Assembly (NCBI GenBank): GCA_002633005.1 | Contig: NMRA01000131.1 | Location: forward strand, 235,798-299,797 | Source: Phoronis australis | Lineage: Eukaryota; Phoronida; Phoronidae | DNA: 64,000 nt | Reading direction: 5' to 3' | Shown: one piece after another, positions 24,640 to 36,400 of the stretch | How positions within the stretch are numbered: position 1 is the first letter of the stretch | Layout of the letters: the number at the start of each line of letters is the position of its first letter | The notes under the pieces: model-generated | Seen by the model: only the letters and a program-made list of their open reading frames with translations | Told to the model about the DNA's origin: nothing | The model's database searches: none | Program-made: the position numbers and the translations under genes

Positions 24640-24789
24640 TCTCACGCCCACACACTCACACACACACACTCACACACACNNNNNNNNNNNNNNNNNNNNN
24701 NNNNNNNNNNNNNNNNNNNNNNNNNNNNNNNNNNNNNNNNNNNNNNNNNNNNNNNNNNNNNNNNNNNNNNNNNNNNNNNNNNNNNNNNN
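24640..24789. repeat. CA microsatellite running into an assembly gap
   Basis: A CA-rich run at about 24,648-24,679 leads directly into 110 unknown bases (N) at 24,680-24,789. The gap most likely marks a CA repeat that could not be assembled. Reading frames drawn across the Ns are meaningless. Confidence 0.95.
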
Positions 24790-25030
24790 CCCCCCCCGTC
24801 TTCTCATGCGCGCACCCAGCCTAAAAAATGGGGGGCTCGAATTTTTGAGGATGTGGACCATTTACTAAGAAAAACCGGCTTCACAGCTATGAGTTGTGCA
24901 TTTGCCGACTTTATCTAATTCCTCCCTTTTTAGTGGACTTTTCTCTCGTTTTCTACTTTTTCGGAGTTTTTGGTTCTCTGAGGCGGACCTTTAAGTTGGC
25001 CCACTTCGCCCTCCCCTGGGTGCGCGCATG
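24790..25030 (+). repeat. dispersed element, GCGCACCCAGCC family, copy 1
   Basis: Segment with GCGCGCACCCAGCCTAAAAA, 'GGGGCTCGAATTTTTGAGG' and a late 'TCTGAGGCGGACC'. It is cut on its left by the assembly gap. Three related copies lie at 25,224-25,722, 27,848-28,130 (inverted) and 28,540-28,737 (inverted). No transposase is present. Confidence 0.7.
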
Positions 25031-25223
25031 ATTGAAACTACTGCCGATTCAAACAAAGTATAAGAACGCGACCTTGCTTTGGAGGAGCAAATACGCCTAA
25101 ACATTTCAGCTGAAGTGAGCTTTTCTCAAATCAACGAGCTTGGGAAAAGTATTACCTAGACAAATCCACTCTGGTTAATGCATCTTATACGTATATAATA
25201 AACCACTCAAAAGAACGCTAAAC

Positions 25224-25722
25224 TGCAGGCCCGTAATCAGCATTGCGAGGGGGGTGGGGGTGGTTCGAATCTTTAGAACGGTGGACCTTTGATATTTTGC
25301 AAACGTTGACACTGTGGAGGTTTTGCTAAGGCAATGGACGCACCTTAATTAGGGGGAAGAGAAATCGGTATACACAAAAATGACTCTCAGCTCTATGTTA
25401 CTGGCATGAGACGGAATTCGTAATACCCTGTACCAGAAATGAGGATGCCGTGACGGTTGCATGCGCACACCCAGCCTAAAAAATAGGGGAGTTCGAATTT
25501 TTGAGAATGTGGACCTTTTACTAAAAAACAAAAAATATTCATGGGATACGTTCAGAGTTATGAATTGTGCATTCGCCGAATTTTAGTAGTTCCTGCCTTT
25601 TTAGCGGACATTTGTCTCCTTTTCTACTTTTTTCGGAGTCTTTGTTTCTCTGAAGCGGACCTTTTTGCCCACTTCGCCAAATAGAGGGCCTCGTTTGATC
25701 CCCCGAGCCCCCCATGGGCGGT
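25224..25722 (+). repeat. dispersed element, GCGCACCCAGCC family, copy 2 (longest)
   Basis: This roughly 500-bp copy starts GCAGGCCCGTAATCAGC with G-runs and ends near CCCCCGAGCCCCCCATGGGC. Its 25,463-25,690 part matches copy 1 base for base over long stretches. The left end resembles the inverted right end of the 27,848-28,130 copy, which defines the family's terminus. Type unknown. Confidence 0.7.
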
Positions 25723-25956
25723 TGCTCACAAAGAACGGACTCAAATTCGGATGCAATGTCTAGAAAGAGAACGTTCTTGCGTTAGCTCCTGCCAAACTTT
25801 CAAATCAGGCGTGCTTAAATGAGCGATTACACCTCATTACATACTCGGACGGAAATACATAGTCGCAGAATAACTTTGACAAAATTTTTATCTAGTTGTC
25901 ATTGTGCGTGTTGCTTAAGTTGCTTACATCGCTGGAGATGGGAACAGCACACAATC

Positions 25957-26015
25957 CCGAAGGTTCACTAGTTTGAAGGCTCACTACTCCGAAGGTTCTC
26001 TACTCTGAAAATCTA
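25957..26015 (+). repeat. degenerate 16-bp tandem motif
   Basis: About three and a half units of CCGAAGGTTCACTACT in tandem with substitutions. The same motif appears in inverted orientation at 26,985-27,150. Confidence 0.65.
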
Positions 26016-26031
26016 TAAGGTATCGGACTCA

Positions 26032-26193
26032 CAGTGACGGATTTAGGGGAGGAGGCAAGGGGACCATGCCCACCCCCTTTAAAATTCTTCCAGATTCCAT
26101 TTGACAGTTCGGGGATACGAATGTCTGACGGGCAAAATTCTGACTAATACTCTGCCATGACCCCCTTTACTCAAAATCCTGGATCCGCCCCTG
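26032..26193 (+). mobile_element. 162-bp non-autonomous DNA transposon (second GGCGGAT family)
   Basis: Ends CAGTGACGGATTTAGGGG and CCTGGATCCGCCCCTG are inverted repeats, flanked by a perfect 5-bp duplication ACTCA (26,027-26,031 and 26,194-26,198). The body (TTCTTCCAGATTCCATTTGA, TTCGGGG) is shared with 28,462-28,776 and, inverted, with 38,553-38,722. Same target-duplication length as the 7.3-kb family. Confidence 0.85.
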
Positions 26194-26572
26194 ACTCAGG
26201 TGTAATTTCTATACTTTAACATGCAAAAATAAATGATACTTCTGTTATTAGATGCACTGAGTGGTGTACCAATACCGGAAACAACGCCCGGTACTAAAAC
26301 ATTTTGTTTGAGTTTCACGCACACGCGAAATTGCTCGCGTGTCTTACGAATACGGAAAAATTAGTACATACTTGCATTTTTAAAAGAACATGAAGTAGGA
26401 ATATTGATGAACTATCAACCACGATAAATTCATCGAATCCATGTCAAGATCGCATAATTTCACAGCGCGACTGAAAAGTTAAGGGCCGCTGCACCTCAAC
26501 GTCACCCACCGGAACCACGCGCAACGCCAGGTCGAAAATAAACGTACATGTAGATACTAAGCTACCGGGCGT

Positions 26573-26715
26573 GCGTTCAGTAGACGCTAGGACCTACGAT
26601 AGGACCTAGCTAAAACCTAGTCAAAATCACGTGTTCTTATTTAAAATGCACGGCAATATCTCACGTAATCTCGCGAAGTCTTGCTTTTTAGCGAGGTTCT
26701 AGCGTTACTGAACGG
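26573..26715. mobile_element. foldback miniature element
   Basis: About 22-bp imperfect terminal inverted repeats (GCGTTCAGTA.ACGCTAG.ACCT at both ends) surround an AT-richer core. No coding capacity. Target duplication not resolved. The surrounding 26,460-26,830 is unusually CpG-rich for the window but shows no exon. Confidence 0.55.
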
Positions 26716-26984
26716 TAGGCGGGTTCCTGCCAGTCTTCACGAAGTCAAAGAGTTCCATTCAGTCTTCTTACCGCAGTTGGTCGCCGCAGCACTGACCCGT
26801 GCCCCAGATGTTGTCCCCGCTTCAGAATGAGTCGTTAGCTGGATTCAAGAATCACAATTGGCAGTGATTGGAACTGGGCTCATTTGTAAACACCCTAATA
26901 AACATTTTTAGAACTATTCAGTTCTTGCACACCCTTCAAATGGTTACTAAATGGTCACACATACAATACTTAATTCATGTCAGT

Positions 26985-27150
26985 TCCGACTCATTAGCAG
27001 ACAATCAGAGTAATGAATTTCGGAGTTGTGATTTCGGAGTAGGCCGATGTACGTGGACATTCGAAGTAGTGAACTTTTGAAGGTTGTGAATTTTCGGAGT
27101 AGTGAACCTGCAGATCGAGTTGTTGACTTTCAACGTAGTGAACCCTCGGA
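26985..27150 (-). repeat. degenerate 16-bp tandem motif, inverted relative to 25,957
   Basis: Read on the minus strand this contains several diverged units of CCGAA..TTCACTACT. Together with 25,957-26,015 it forms a widely spaced inverted pair about 1 kb apart, enclosing the 162-bp transposon and the foldback element. Confidence 0.5.
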
Positions 27151-27337
27151 ATATCAATAGTGACATGTAACCTTGGAAATCTTCTCCATCAAGTTTGTTG
27201 CTCGTATGAAGTCTACGAGGTTGTACACCATTGACACCGATTGGCCGGCAACAGAAGACTTTCTTCATTGACCAACGTTTTTATTAGGTCTAGACCCTAC
27301 GTTTCCCTAATAATGTGAACGTGCTCGTCAGGGTTTC

Positions 27338-27420
27338 CTCAGTGCAAGAAAACACGGTGCTTTTAAATACAGCGTTTTCTTGCACTGAGAAAAACCAGAC
27401 ATTTAAAATGTCTGGTTTTT
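27338..27420. other. two adjacent perfect hairpins
   Basis: First hairpin: perfect 16-bp arms CTCAGTGCAAGAAAAC (27,338-27,353) and GTTTTCTTGCACTGAG (27,374-27,389). Second, starting at the next base: a 31-bp palindrome with 15-bp arms AAAAACCAGACATTT (27,390-27,404) and AAATGTCTGGTTTTT (27,406-27,420). The overlapping frames on both strands are by-products of this symmetry. Confidence 0.9.
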
Positions 27421-27847
27421 GCGCGACGGCGGAAGACTGCCCGTCTGCGTGCACTGAATTTAAAAGAATGAAAACCAACACACGTACACACGCATGAATG
27501 TCAATCCACCAATCCACAATCAAAGAGGGCACTGGACGAACAACATATTTGACGATCACTTTCAATTCGAAATTTGATTTACCTGCACTTTACCATATTA
27601 TACTACCAAATACAGTGTATCAGGTAACAAACTTATGGTCTGTTGTCTTGTTTCTTGGTCGATTTTAATGCATTCACACCGCACAACTTTTTAGTGAGAT
27701 CTGTCGCTGCCATATAGCTACATTTAGGCATTTACTTCTAGACTCCGGTGTTACCCAATAACATTAAGCCTCTAATCATCTGCACGATACTGTCATCGAC
27801 GCAAATACTACTAAGTGCAAACGCGCACTTCACAGTGGTGCTCACGT

Positions 27848-28130
27848 TTTTTTTTTTTAGTTCGCCCGCTGTTTTGTTAGCAAAAGGTCCACGACGTCAA
27901 GAATTCGAGCCCCCCATATTGAAGGCCCTGTGCGCGCATGTGAAGCGCTTTGAATCAGAAGCAAATTCAAAATTACTGCTAACTTAGTTATCATTGTAGT
28001 AATAAATTTGTTGTTGTCCATCTATATACTATCTTCAACTGATAGGCTGGGGCTGGACCTTTTCCGCAGGGGGGGGGGCGGGGTTCCATCGAACCCCCCG
28101 AATCCCCCTCCCCCCGGCTACGGTCCTGCA
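27848..28130 (-). repeat. dispersed element, GCGCACCCAGCC family, copy 3 (inverted)
   Basis: The reverse complement contains CATGCGCGCAC, GGGGGGCTCGAATTCTTGA and TGGACCTTTTGCTAA, matching copies 1 and 2, and its outer end GCAGGACCGTAGCCGGGGGG matches the left end of copy 2. Non-coding. Confidence 0.6.
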
Positions 28131-28461
28131 CTGATCTGTCCTATATACATATAGGATATACCACTCAAAAATGGCTGGGCATTCTTTTATTAAATATTTA
28201 CTTTAGACGTTTTTTCCACGCTCATTTATTCGAGAAAAGCTTATTTCAAATGAGCTGTTCTAAATAGAGTTGACACTTTTAACACCATAAAACGGTTCGA
28301 CAACAATTTCAACTGCTCAAATCAAAAGGAACTTTCAGATTTCCAAGTCCGGCACCAAAGTTTTGTCACAAAGAAGTGCTACCCCAGTGTGGGGTTCTTT
28401 ATTGGTCGTTTCATATATCGTTATATATCAGGGTTCCATGTGTCCCGTGTTCTGTGTGTCC

Positions 28462-28776
28462 CAGTGGCGGATTTAGGGGGGGAGGGCAAGGGGGTCATGC
28501 CCCTCCTAAAATTCTCCCAGATACCATTTGGGAGTTCGGGGTGCGAATTGCTGAGTAGCATATGCGCACACCCAGAGGGTTCGGGGAGCGAATGCACAAT
28601 GCATAGGCCTTGAACAAACCCCGTGTACCGTTCTTTATTTTTTATTTTTTTAGCAATAAGGTCCAGAAACCCAAAAATTCGAGACCCCTGCATCCCTACA
28701 ATTTAGCTGGGCGCGCGCATGTGTCGAAATTTTGGTTATTTCTATGCCCTACCCCCCATCCCCAACTCAAAATCCA
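28462..28776 (+). mobile_element. second GGCGGAT family copy split by a nested repeat
   Basis: The left part (28,462-28,540, CAGTGGCGGATTTAGGGGG...TTGGGAGTTCGGGGTGCGAA) and right part (about 28,745-28,776, CCCAACTCAAAATCC) belong to the 162-bp family at 26,032. Between them 28,540-28,737 is an inverted copy of the GCGCACCCAGCC family. A TGTCC pentamer borders both outer edges and may be the 5-bp duplication, which would imply a damaged right end. Confidence 0.6.
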
Positions 28777-29231
28777 TGTCCTAAGTGCATGTATTTGATT
28801 GCCAGCATACAAGCCCGTTATTCAGTGGATTACCCGGATGCTTTATTCGAATACACTCAAGGCGGACAATTTCCCCAGGGGTACAATTGTTACTTTCAGT
28901 TTCACACCGGGTTCTATGTGTCTCTGGTCAGCGTTCGAGCAGTTAAGAAAATTGACATAAGATCGTCGTTTGCGACCTAACCAAAATCTCGCGCATTTTC
29001 AAGATCCAGCCCGCATTCGAAAACTTCCAGGGGCATCGGTTGATCTGACAACGACAAGGGTCCGATGAGGATACATGAAAATAACACATAACTTGTCGAT
29101 TTTTTCCCTACATCAGGATCAAAAGAGCACCTAAAAATTGTGATGTGGACCTAAAATGGAGAATTCAGCTAAAACTTGCACACTCGTCCGCTTCAGTCAG
29201 CGTCTGGACTGCCACGATAACGCAAACGGCC

Positions 29232-29317
29232 CGGACACACAGAACCCAGGACGCATAGAACCCGGGACGCATAGAACCCGGGACGCATAGAACCCGGGAC
29301 GCATAGAACCCGGGACC
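29232..29317. repeat. 16-bp minisatellite
   Basis: Five head-to-tail units of GGGACGCATAGAACCC; the central units are identical and the first is diverged. No spacers. Confidence 0.95.
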
Positions 29318-29392
29318 CAATGTTACATTCCCCTCCAGTCTTACTATGTCACAAACGGGCTAAGCTGCACTGCCCCTAACTCACGCCACCCC

Positions 29393-30255
29393 CTCTCAAG
29401 TACGCTACACCTCACGTGCGTTATCCCTCAGGGTACGTTTCCCCTCAGGTACTACGCTACGCCTCAGGTACGCTACCCCTTAGGTATGCAATCTCTAAGG
29501 CACGTTACTCTTCAGGTGGACTACCCGGCTCAGGTACGATACCTCTCATGTACGATACCCCTAAGACACGCTGCCCTCAGGTGTACTACTCCTCAGGTAC
29601 GTAAAATTACAAGTAGGCTGCTCCCTTCGACACAGTGCTCCCTCAGGTACACTGCTCTCGCAGGTATACAACCTTCACGGTCACCCTTAGGTACAATGCC
29701 TCCTCAGGTACACTGTCCCCTCAGGTACACTGTCCCCTCAAGTGCTCTGTCTCCTCAGGTACACTACCTCCTCAGGAAGACTGTCCCCTTAGATACACCG
29801 TCTCCTCAGGTACACTGTCCCGTCAGGTACTCTGTCTCCTCAGGTACATTTTCCCCTCAGGTACATTGTCCCTCAGGTACACTGCCTCCTCAGGTAGACT
29901 GTCCCTTCAGGTACACTGTCCCCTCAGGTACATTGTCCCCTCAGGTACACTGTCCCATCAGGTACACTGCCTTCTCAGGTACACTGTCCCCTCAGGTCTA
30001 CTGATTCCTAAGGTAGAATGTCCCTTCAGGTACACTGTCCCCTGAGGTACAATGTCCCCTCAGGTACACTGTCCCCTCAGGTACATTGTCCCCTCAGGTA
30101 CACTGCCTCCTCAGGTAGACTGTCCCCTCAGGTACACCGCCTCCTCAGGTACACTGTACCCTTTGGTACACTGTCCCCTCAGGTACTCTGTCCCCTCATA
30201 TGCACTGTCCCTACAGGTACACGGTCCCCTCAGGTACAATGTCTCCTAAGGGTAC
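29393..30255. repeat. 17-bp minisatellite, about 50 units
   Basis: A long array of GGTACACTGTCCCCTCA and variants (CCTCC, TAGACT, TTTCCC). The left 250 bp are diverged and often 16 bp long (GGTACGCTACCCCTCA); the centre and right are much more homogeneous. Because 17 is not a multiple of three, all three forward frames stay open in places and give long Cys/Pro/Ser/Thr-rich repeat 'proteins', which are artefacts. Confidence 0.95.
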
Positions 30256-33221
30256 ACCGATCCAGTCCAACTATAAAGTAAATTTCACATATTAAAATAA
30301 AAACCACAACAGCGGAGAATAAAAAATTAATTCTGTAGCCATTACCTATACTCACAATGCAAGAAATCAGAGGAGATTTTATAATTCACTTCCAATAAAA
30401 CTGTAGCTATAGTTACGAGTCTATTTAGGCGCATATACCAGTATGTGAAGGCTGCGCCCATGTCCGAAGCACTTAAGTATTTTTTAGAATTATTTCCAAT
30501 TTACCTTGGCGAATGGCTCAAAACACGCGTACAATATATGTCCGATATAGCTCACGAAGATGATATGTTCTGTTCAACTAAGATTCATTAAGTTCCAGTG
30601 GCTCATGTTTGTCTACAATTCATGTATCGGTGGATCTGGGCTGTCGCAACTGAAGCCCAACCACAATTTCCGAAAGAAAAATGTTCGCCTAACCTAAAAA
30701 AAACCAAGCCAGTAGTGTTATTTCAATTTGATTTAGGTATCCAGAGGGCGGGACGTGGGTGGGCCTCCCGGTCTCCCTCCTAAAAACAACTAAGGTTTTC
30801 TACACAGCAAGTCGCAGTCTACGAATCCCAAAAACATTTCCTTATTTACGGGGTCAAATGTAAAAGCTCAACCAGTTTCTGAACTATCCAGTGGACGTGA
30901 TGGTGGCACTAATTTGCTTACTACACGGCAATTCTGCACTATTTGATCACTACCAGCAATCGAAAACAACGTTTTAAACACGCCCTTATATCATTGGATG
31001 TGAGTAGAAATGCCGGCATTATAGCTAGTTAAATTAATTAGACGAGTTATGGTTCGGAAAAGTGCGATTGGATTCTTCATAATTAATCCTTTTGATTTCA
31101 TCATAAGCCTACCGTACATTTTATTATGTAACCATTGGAATTTAATTTTTGTCATGCATTTTACAGATCCTGTTAATTTCTGATTTTTGAAAAGAGTGTA
31201 CAGCAATTTCCCCACAACAAACACACATCTTCCTTGGTTTGTAGTTTTAAAGTTTTGTCAAACTAAAGCCTAAAGGTCTAAAAGTCTTTTTGCAAGAATC
31301 TCAAGTCCATCAACTTTTTACGCTTATAGTTACATCTATTACTACTAACGATAGAAACTGCACTACTACTAGTTTAACGTTTTGTCAAAATAGCTAAAAC
31401 CGAAAGGACCAAAGGTCTTTTTCTAAGAGCCCTAAATCTAGGAACTCATTACGCTTATAGTGGCATCTGTTGGCAAGTAGAGATGGAAGCTGTGCTGTCT
31501 GCATTTTCAGCAAAATAAGTACACGTGGTTCGGTTTAAAGATATTTTTTTCGCGAATTAAGAAATACCGTCCACGATCCCTAATCGAAAGCCGCCAACAA
31601 AATTATTTCATAAAGTATAGCTTAGGCGTTTTCTTTATCCATGTTTCGAAGTTAATAAATGCCGGTGGTCATCCAGTAGGAATTTCTGAACAGCAAACAA
31701 GGTAAAGTGATACATATACATCTAACTGAGTCTTTTGGAAAATATGTTAAATTTTGTGAGTGCTTTCAGTACCGTTCACTTCACGACGTATTTACTAAAA
31801 TCACAACGGAAAAGTCCATGCTTTTCCATCTTAATACACTAGTTCCTTAGGCACCCTTGTTTGCGACCTGGTTACGCGGCTGACAATATCTGTTGACCTC
31901 GCATGATTTTGTGGTGCCTAAAATTTAAGTTGAGGATCTACAGATTGAAACAGAAATTAACGCAACAGGAAACAGGAGTGAGCTAAAATACACGCAACGA
32001 GTTCACACAAGATCTATAGCATACTCCCTGCTTATTATTTTTCACAAGCTAAGCAAGTTTAGTATTAAGAACCGTGCACTCTAAGTAGTTTTCTGGATCT
32101 AAAAATCACCAAAGTGAGAGCAGGGGCGGAGTTACCCAGTGACGTTGTAACCCTGTACAATGTGAAAACCACAAATAATCATACCAACGAAATGAATGTC
32201 TTTACACATATTGTTGACCATACTCCAAAAAACCACAAGTGGTGCATAAAATTTTAAGTGAATGAATTGTGTTATTTGTTTACCATCCATGCGTCTGCCA
32301 TCATGTGCACCAGATGACCTTTTACGACGATAAACATAACATTACTACTAATCTAATGCGATTTACCCACGGCTTTTCAAAGTTAAAACATTTTAAGGCT
32401 GCAAACTATGAATTGCCAAAACTAACCCTCAAATTGCAACAATCTGTAGTCTTTATACTCAAGCTAAATGAAAAACTGTCTCAAACACTCAAACACACGT
32501 TATTGGTAATATCATCTACAATCACCATACATACAACAGGCTGCTCCTTTTTACGAGTTTTGTGAGTTAACAATCCGTTTAAGCCTTTTGTAGTTCTAGC
32601 AACACTACTACGGTTTCCACAGAACTTCCCACATCCTGTAGTAGGGATTTTTTAGTAGAGAAATAATTTGTGATTTGTACTCGCTGTAGGACTACGCAGC
32701 TTGTCTGAACGCGTGGCGACATCTTACGAAAAACACTGCGTCAGAAATGGTTTTAGATACCATTGAAGTAGAACTGGTTCATCCCACTATTTCGTCCGAG
32801 AACGAAAAATCACTACATGCAAGCTACTCTATTACACCTTCTAGGCGGTAAACTGACAATTTCACTCATCTTACTAAAAACCAACACAAAAGAGTTTCAC
32901 AACCAAACAAATTACTATATAAACCAAAGGTCAGGGCAAAAAACACATTTGGTTCTGGTCTGTGGACGGTGGTGCGTCAATTGTTTAAGTGCTCAAGTAA
33001 AAAAAATCCACCCGAGACGAGCAAATTTGATTCGTTTTTTTTGTCTTTAGTCATTGCTTGGCAAATCATGGCGTTTCGAACCTAACTTACCTTTATCTGC
33101 CTTTGTGCAGCTTTTCAAAAAGCAATATACCAAACTCATGTTGAAACTGATGAGGCTGACGAAATGAGTCGCGGCGAGCGACCGGAACCAACTTTACTTT
33201 GTTGGCCATAATTCACACCAG
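30256..33221. other. unassigned DNA with a 120-bp tandem duplication
   Basis: No gene was recognised. At 31,241-31,375 and 31,376-31,500 two diverged direct copies of an approximately 120-bp unit (GTTTTGTCAAA...TACGCTTATAGT..CATCT) follow each other. The rest shows nothing recognisable. Confidence 0.5.
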
Positions 33222-33400
33222 GGGTACCATAGAATCATATGCACGGGAATCGCATCTTAGGTACGAACAACCTACGAAGATATGAATCATGCATACGAAC
33301 CCCAAAATCACGTATACGAACAAAAATCACGCATGATTCATAAGTTGGTAGTTGGTTCGGGCGTATGATACGATGCTCGTGCGTCTGATTCTATGGTACA
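33222..33400. mobile_element. foldback miniature element (GGTACCATAGAATCA ends)
   Basis: Long imperfect inverted repeats begin GGTACCATAGAATCATATGC on the left and GTACCATAGAATCAGACGC read inward from the right, and continue through TATGAATCATGC..ACGAAC almost to the centre, so the whole 180 bp can fold on itself. Non-coding. Confidence 0.75.
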
Positions 33401-36400
33401 CCTTCACACATTGCTGCTACAATTGATGCAAGGCAGCCACGACCACCCCTAACCAAACCACGATAGAGAGCACCGGAAAACCCGTGATACGTGTGGGTGC
33501 ACCTGCATCGTCAAATTTCGAATTGCCGCAGCTTTCCGTCGCTGAGTTACGTATTGAGGATTTTTTAAAGTCAGGTATTGAAATGGATGTATATTTCAAG
33601 AACTCTGGTATTGACACGATAGTGTCTCTTTCACAATTTGTAGTTTTTGAAATGGTCTACTTTTTAACCTCATGGAGGCACACCTGTGGGCCTTCTCATA
33701 TTCCACCTAGTGTAGGAAAGAGATTTCAGACGAACGTAGGCGAGAACGTTAGGGACATCGTGACTTGGAAGGTAAGGTTCTGTAGGGCATTATCGACAAG
33801 TGGTACATTTTGCAAAACTATAGAATTTAACTCAACGAAAGTATATTTTGTAGAAAATAAAAGTAGAAATTACGTAAAATTTGACCTTTTGATTGTATAC
33901 CAATCTGTCATCACTTTAGTCACTTGTCCATGCTTTTTCGGACAATTTAGCGAAAACGAAAGGTACGTCCGCAGCAAAACAACAAAATCAATAACATGAC
34001 ACACTTTTCTATGATATAAATGTTCAAGATGAAACCTAAAAACAGCTGTTAGAGTTTTCTAAATTGCCGATTTGTACACCTTTAAATCATATAACTATAA
34101 GTCCTATTTTTGATAGCCCCTCATGCAAAAGTGGAATATTCCAAAAATAATTCCTTACAGCATTTTATAGAGCAGTGTATAGAGCAGAGTACCTCAAAGT
34201 ACCATCTGAATCCTATAAGCCATTTGTGAGATATGACGTTCCCAAGTTGGCCAAAATTGTATTAGGGTCCTACATAATCTTAAATACTGGGCAATGTGCA
34301 ACAACTTACAGAGGAGCGCCAGAATTTAGTGTTTGTTGCAAAACAAATCATGCAGAAAGCGATGTTTAAGTAGGCTAAACAGCGCCTTGTAAAATCAACA
34401 ATTTCTGCTTATCGATAAAAAATTCAATACATTTAGTAAATGTCGGTGACTGTTATTATAGCTTACTTTCATCATGGCAATTTTTCTAGTGATAATTTAT
34501 GAAGGGTACATATTTAGAAATACAAACACGCACTGGTCTGTGACAGCGAACCTGAACTTAATTAAAGCAACTATTAACCCGCCTTCCCACACAAACATTT
34601 TTTGAATAAAACTACTTACCGTCATGAAATTGGTCTCAAATTGTTCCTTATCAACATAAATGTGGTTTCTAGGCTCGAAAAGAACAGACAATTTGTTAAT
34701 CCTTCAGTGTGACAAGGCTCTTTAAATTGACTTGTCGCGGCGCAAAAGTTATTCGCCGAGCACGGTCTATACTTCGAGATGCCTCATATCAGGACTTTCG
34801 TTGTAGTTGGCGCTATTGTCGTATGAACGTTCTGCGCGCCACCTGTGAACAGCGGTTGAGTCGTCATGTCGACTATTCAAAACGTGAATGCTCATGTACA
34901 GTATTTGGCTTCAACAGATTGTAGTATTTAATCTGTGGTCTCGAAGAATACCGAGGTGCCAGCTCTTAGCAAGACCAAGATCATTTCACATCTGAGTAGA
35001 GACCTATTTTATCGTGATTCGTGGTCCACATCAAAACTTAGTTTATTCGGCGGAACGCGGATTTATTGCTGTTCTAAATTTTTTTAGAAGAAAGTGGGCG
35101 TGAAACAAATTCGTGTCACGAAGATTGTCTTAATTTACTCAAATTTGGGTTTTGTGCAAATAGTTTTAGAACAATCGCACTGTTAAATTAGTTGATACAT
35201 TGATTTTGAATAAAATGGCCCCGTTTCATGTTAATTCTCAATAATTTTAGAAAAGTGTTGGATTGCGACCGTGGAGGCGTGAGTTCGATTCCGCCTTGGG
35301 CTTATAGTATCAGGAGACTAATTTGCTCACCGATCATGCCATTTTATGTGCCGTTAAAGAAAAGATGACTGTGTTTTGTGAAAAATGGTTACAACGAAGT
35401 ATGTCACACTTTCTTTTCAAAGCTCTCTAAACCATAGGTTATTAGACAACAGATTCAAAACTCTGACATTTTCTCGAGTACCAGCCTAGAGGAGGTGCCC
35501 CTCTCCTAAATTATCTGTTTCAGTTTCCGGTTAGTGTAGGTGGCACTGAACAATTTGCACTGCCAAAATAATAAAAGGGATAGGCCAGGCTTGGGGACAT
35601 TTTTAGTTAGGTGTTGTATGTAAGTGAATGTGGTTTGCTTGTATTTGTGAGCATGTTGAGAATGAAAAAAGACCACTTCCTCGGCTGTAGCTGCACTCTT
35701 CTTCAAGATGGTGGCCCCCTGTTGCAATTGTGCATTGCTGGGTTACAACTAATAAATTGGCCGCGATTTCAGGTAGCTCTCAAATAAACCAGATTTGCAA
35801 AAATCTAGTTAGTTGACAGTACAGTTGTACCACCTTTTTGGAATCGGTAGGAAATTTGCTTTCGGAATCTTATGTTGGCTTTAGTCGAGCATCGGCAGGA
35901 AAATGGTAGTTTTGGGGTGAAAAGTGCCGATTTTGCGGGTTTTTTTGCCCCTATTTTTCATAGTTTAGCCTGGATTTCAGTGGTAGTGACGACGCACAGG
36001 AGCGTTTTTCATGGTCCGATCTTGACCGATTTTTCAGTGCCGAACAATTCCGACATGTACGTCTGATTACTTCCAGTTGCAATTTAGCGCGGATTGATGT
36101 GTGCTGACTGCTGAGAGTGGTAGATGCACTGATAGAACATTCGTGAACCAAACGTATTCAATTTAGGAAAACTGTTAGTAATTTAAAGTTTGCAAGTCAC
36201 CACAATTAAAGCTTTAAAACGAATTTCAGAAGAATTATTGTCTGACTTTTAATCGTTGTGGCGACTTCGTGTCGACCTGAGATTTTAAAAGTGTTTACGA
36301 ATTATTTTCACCAATATGTTACAGAGATATTTATTAGTGAGACGTATATTCACGTGCTAAACTCGAAATGTATGCTGCTGTCGTCCAAGCTGGTCGGACC

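Noticed and set aside
24535-24918. Reading frames across the N gap
   Set aside because: Their length comes from unknown bases translated as X and from the CA repeat.
29486-30281. Four long overlapping Cys/Pro/Ser/Thr-rich reading frames
   Set aside because: They are the three forward translations of the 17-bp minisatellite, which stays open because the unit lacks stops. No start context, no splice sites, no domain.
33484-33999. 171-codon open frame
   Set aside because: Starts at GTG shortly after a stop, has no recognisable domain, and lacks convincing splice sites. A chance frame is the simplest explanation, although it is the longest anonymous one.
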